Shown here: positions 61,863 to 64,000 of the stretch, one piece after another
How the letters are laid out: every line of letters starts with the position of its first letter
Numbering within the stretch: the stretch's first letter is position 1
NCBI GenBank assembly: GCA_036245525.1
Contig: BTPG01000002.1
Coordinates: forward strand, 165,081,439-165,145,438
Source: Semisulcospira habei
Taxonomy: Eukaryota > Mollusca > Gastropoda > Semisulcospiridae
Direction of reading: 5' to 3'
Length of the DNA: 64,000 nt
The notes under the pieces: model-generated
What the model saw: only the letters and a program-made list of their open reading frames with translations
Databases searched by the model: none
Told to the model about the DNA's origin: nothing
Translations under genes and position numbers: made by a program

Positions 61863-62476
61863 AATTCATATTTAGAGTATTGCGTCAATGTCTGAGTGGT
61901 GACGGAGTTGCTTCTTTTACGACACCGCCACTGTCTGACTTTCTTCAAAAGTCAAGGTTGATTTTTCTGAAAAGAATTAATTTTTACTGAAGAAGTTGAA
62001 AAAATACAAAGCTGGCTAACGAACTCATCTAATGTCTTTCTCCAAACTAGCTATATCCAAAATTTCAAGTAAATATGACAAAAATTACGGACTCAAATCT
62101 GGGTCAACCGACTTTCTATAAACTGTCTTTTATGTCTTCAAGGAGACATCCTATTACAAAATGCTTGGAGGATCCCTTAGAGAAAATATTTCGCCAAGTT
62201 TCAAGCTAGTACGTACAGCAATATCGGAGATTCTCGTGTTTACATACATACGCACACACATACGCACATACGGCGCTTCGCGCCAAATGTACGTTCAACT
62301 GCGAGGTTAGAGTAACTAGACATGACGTAATTTTTATCTTGTTACTTCAGTTGTCAGAGGATTAGGCCTGAACGTTTTCAACATCATGGACATGCTATTA
62401 AATTCGCCCCACCGCGACCCGTCCTAAAAAGTCCCTTATATGAACAGAAGGGACTTAAAAACAGCAGTAACAAAAA

Positions 62477-62514
<38 letters not shown>

Positions 62515-62973
62515 ACAAGAACAAAAACAACACTGAGAAACAATAAAACAGCAACAACAATAACAAAAAAGCAAAAGCCACAACAATAGCAACAACAACA
62601 ACAGCAACAACAAAACAACAACAGCAATAACCAAAACACCACCACCACCACCACCGCAACAAACAACAACACTCGCACTCAAATAAATCACTCGCAAGAA
62701 AACAACACCGCCAACAACAACCAAACAAACAAGTTCATTCCACCTCTACCTGATCAGCTCAGGTTCCACGGCGAATATCTTCTTTTCTCTGTAGAGGGCG
62801 CTGAGTGTCGCATTCTCCGCGGGCAGCCCCTCGGTGTACAGCAACCGGAAGCGGGCGTCCTCCATGCGGTCCAGCACGCTGTACACGGCTATGGAACCTG
62901 GCTTCTCCATGGCCACGAAGATCACTAGGTACAGGCCGATCTTGCCCACTGTTACGGTGGCTGGCTCTGGACC
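59073..62973 (-). CDS. 3' part of an unrecognised membrane-anchored protein gene (3 exons)
   Basis: Minus-strand exons 62973-62750, 60801-60710 and 59128-59073 have canonical borders and compatible phases, and give 122 residues and a stop. The sequence opens GPEPATVTVGKIGLYLVIFV, passes AVYSVLDRMEDARFRLLY and FYPDGLADFPALLVGG, and ends VYKLLLIATLLIYMARRT. The end is a hydrophobic helix plus a short basic tail, so the protein is probably a single-pass membrane protein. Upstream exons lie beyond the window's right edge. The gene converges on the ZP gene (3' ends 3.9 kb apart). I do not recognise the family. Confidence 0.6.
59676..59818. repeat. 23-bp tandem repeat, about 6 units
   Basis: Unit cctgaatgagtcgttaaatc tca, with one partial unit and one cctgaacgag variant. 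Confidence 0.9.
59866..59970. mobile_element. Family D palindrome, diverged
   Basis: cccttcggctgtcggtaggc / gcgctaccgacaatcaaacgg with an internal repeat of aaggattcctg. Confidence 0.65.
59981..60195. mobile_element. Family B2 element, diverged
   Basis: TTAACTCATTGTGCCCGAGG to GGGCAGAATGAGTTGA; left stem arm eroded. Confidence 0.65.
60511..60634. repeat. (TTTC)n microsatellite
   Basis: Nearly pure, between two exons of the minus-strand gene. Confidence 0.96.
60710..60801 (-). CDS. Penultimate exon of the convergent minus-strand gene
   Basis: Acceptor gtgctgtgtcgtgcag, 92 bases, donor GTGGGT. Its first base completes Arg with the previous exon. It encodes FYPDGLADFPALLVGGSACG and TISVIRIDVT, leaving one base. 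Composition again stands out from the TTTC microsatellite next to it. Confidence 0.6.
60983..61056. repeat. Family E palindrome, eroded
   Basis: accaagcgtggggccgacgt with centre gcgcacatgtgcgc and ttttgcttaatggg. Confidence 0.55.
61070..61160. repeat. CAA/CAG-rich tract
   Basis: Imperfect (CAA)n with CAG and CGG units. Confidence 0.85.
61579..61666. repeat. (GT)n microsatellite
   Basis: Immediately left of a family A core. Confidence 0.95.
61679..61752. mobile_element. Family A core with extended stem
   Basis: catctccaagaggcatagat / atctatgcctcttggagatg. The stem runs 6 bp beyond the usual core. Confidence 0.78.
61765..61860. repeat. (GA)n microsatellite
   Basis: Immediately right of the same core. 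Confidence 0.96.
61860..62455. other. No recognised feature
   Basis: Intron of the minus-strand gene by the exon model. Confidence 0.4.
62458..62740. repeat. CAA/CAG/CCA-rich tract
   Basis: Long imperfect triplet tract ending just past the donor of exon 62973-62750; on the transcribed strand it is U/G-rich. Confidence 0.88.
62750..62973 (-). CDS. Internal exon of the convergent minus-strand gene
   Basis: On the minus strand the acceptor cctcaccgacag is followed by 224 open bases and donor GTAGAG. It enters in phase 0 and leaves two bases. Codon use is GC-rich at third positions, unlike the surrounding AT-rich DNA, which supports real coding. Residues include VFAMEKPG-like VAMEKPGSIAVYSVLDR and LPAENATLSALYREKK, with one N-glycosylation sequon (NAT). 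Confidence 0.7.
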
Positions 62974-62979
62974 CTGTCG

Positions 62980-64000
62980 GTGAGGAAATCAGAATCACCT
63001 TTAGACATAATTAACCCATTTCTGTACACTCCAGGATCAACACTGCACACAAATATTGTTCTTTTTCACATAGTCTAGCAGATTACGCATTGTATGCAGA
63101 GGTAAGTAGTTTGTCAAAAGAGTAACATTGGTTTGCAGATACGGAACGAAAGTACTAATGCTATATGGTTTATGTATAACAACAATATTTGTCCTTAGGA
63201 TGGAGACATCGTTTTAGAAGTGTTTTTCGAGCGCTATTTGTTCGCACTGTGCACGATCCGGATAAGGCGCAGGGCATTGTTTGTGCATGACATTGAAAAT
63301 TTCGATCATACAAGTTACACGTTTATTCCAGTAATCAAATTAAAATCATGAGCAAGTAAACATGTATACATATTTACGATAAATAATTTTAAAAGTAATA
63401 TTTTTAATGTCGTAAGCATATTCGCGTCGCTAGTCAGTTTCAAAATGGCGGTCAGCGCTATGCCTCCGAACGAAGTCAATCAGACGCGCACGGTTGATAC
63501 AAGTTTACTTTGCTCCTGAAGTGAGACAGAGATTATTTTGGGTTTGAACTTTGAAGTACATCTTATCAACGTCATATAAGTTATTTTTCCTGGTCTTGAA
63601 AGCAGCCTTGGATGGAAACACTGAAAGAAATAGTAGTGTACATAATGCAGTACGTGCCTTTACCCCCCCCCCCCCCCCACAACCTCTCCACTCTGCCCTA
63701 AAACTAGCTGTTCATCATAAATCATATTGATTGATCACTTGACTGATTTATTAAATCATCTCAGTGTCACCTTCCTCTGTTTTCTGCCTCGTTTTAATCA
63801 TGGCATATACTAGTGTCAGTGCCAGTGCCAGCTGCTACGAATGCCTGCAGCTAAATTCAAATGTCAATATGCAGACAAACTGAAAATTACACAGCAGCAA
63901 AATACAGTTTCTTTTGCGCAGCTAGGCTACTGATAGCGAGATAGGGTTTAATTTTAAACAAAGCATTGCATAAACTTTCAAGTTCAAGGGTGTTCACATG
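62980..64000. other. Unique-looking AT-rich DNA, presumably intron of the minus-strand gene
   Basis: One C run at 63663; gttcaagggtgttcacatg at the very end may begin another family B element. Confidence 0.35.

Noticed and set aside
62384..62728. Leu/Cys-rich 114-codon minus-strand frame
   Set aside because: Produced by the CAA/CAG triplet tract in an intron.

Overview
The window is eukaryotic nuclear DNA, most likely from a marine gastropod mollusc. Coding is sparse and split into short exons with GT..AG borders. Long microsatellites are everywhere. One repeat beginning 'gtgcgaagcaaaagtgag' and a tRNA-derived SINE resemble repeats known from mollusc genomes. The species cannot be named from the sequence; gastropod is an inference.

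Genes. (1) A plus-strand gene for a single-pass membrane protein with a zona pellucida (ZP) domain can be joined from exons at 49407-49582, 50513-51425, 51942-52050, 52177-52339, 52960-53161 and 53624-55170. All reading phases match. A signal-peptide exon at 43709 is the probable 5' end. (2) A minus-strand gene runs convergently toward it. Its last three exons (62973-62750, 60801-60710, 59128-59073) join in phase and end in a C-terminal membrane helix; its family is not recognised. (3) A possible two-exon minus-strand gene (16850-16572 joined to 14713-14594) would encode a 132-residue tail-anchored protein. (4) A 304-codon intronless minus-strand ORF at 1765-2679 is of unknown function.

Retroelements. 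A 5'-truncated LINE carrying reverse transcriptase lies at 6756-7826 with a clean 13-bp target-site duplication. A 150-bp 3' fragment of the same LINE lies at 48996-49140. A CR1/Jockey-like reverse transcriptase C-terminus lies at 5154-5345. A tRNA-derived SINE lies at 42246-42535 with relatives elsewhere.

Dominant content. Most of the rest is a dense population of short foldback elements, well over 100 copies in about a dozen families. Each is built around a near-perfect palindrome of 60-150 bp. Families A, B, C, D and I begin with TTAA and end with TTAA, usually TTAACYC...GRGTTAA, as expected of piggyBac-type non-autonomous elements. Families E, F, G, H, J, K, L and M are palindromic but lack this boundary. 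The two arms of each copy carry matched substitutions, so stems stay perfect while copies diverge. Some stems extend outward into copy-specific sequence, and some copies have lost exactly the palindromic core.

Layout: 0-16 kb repeats, the 304-codon ORF and the LINE; 14.5-17.3 kb candidate small membrane-protein gene; 17.7-43 kb almost only foldback elements and microsatellites; 43.7-55.2 kb ZP gene with foldback elements in its introns; 55.2-63 kb foldback elements and the tail of the convergent gene; 63-64 kb apparently unique intronic or intergenic DNA.
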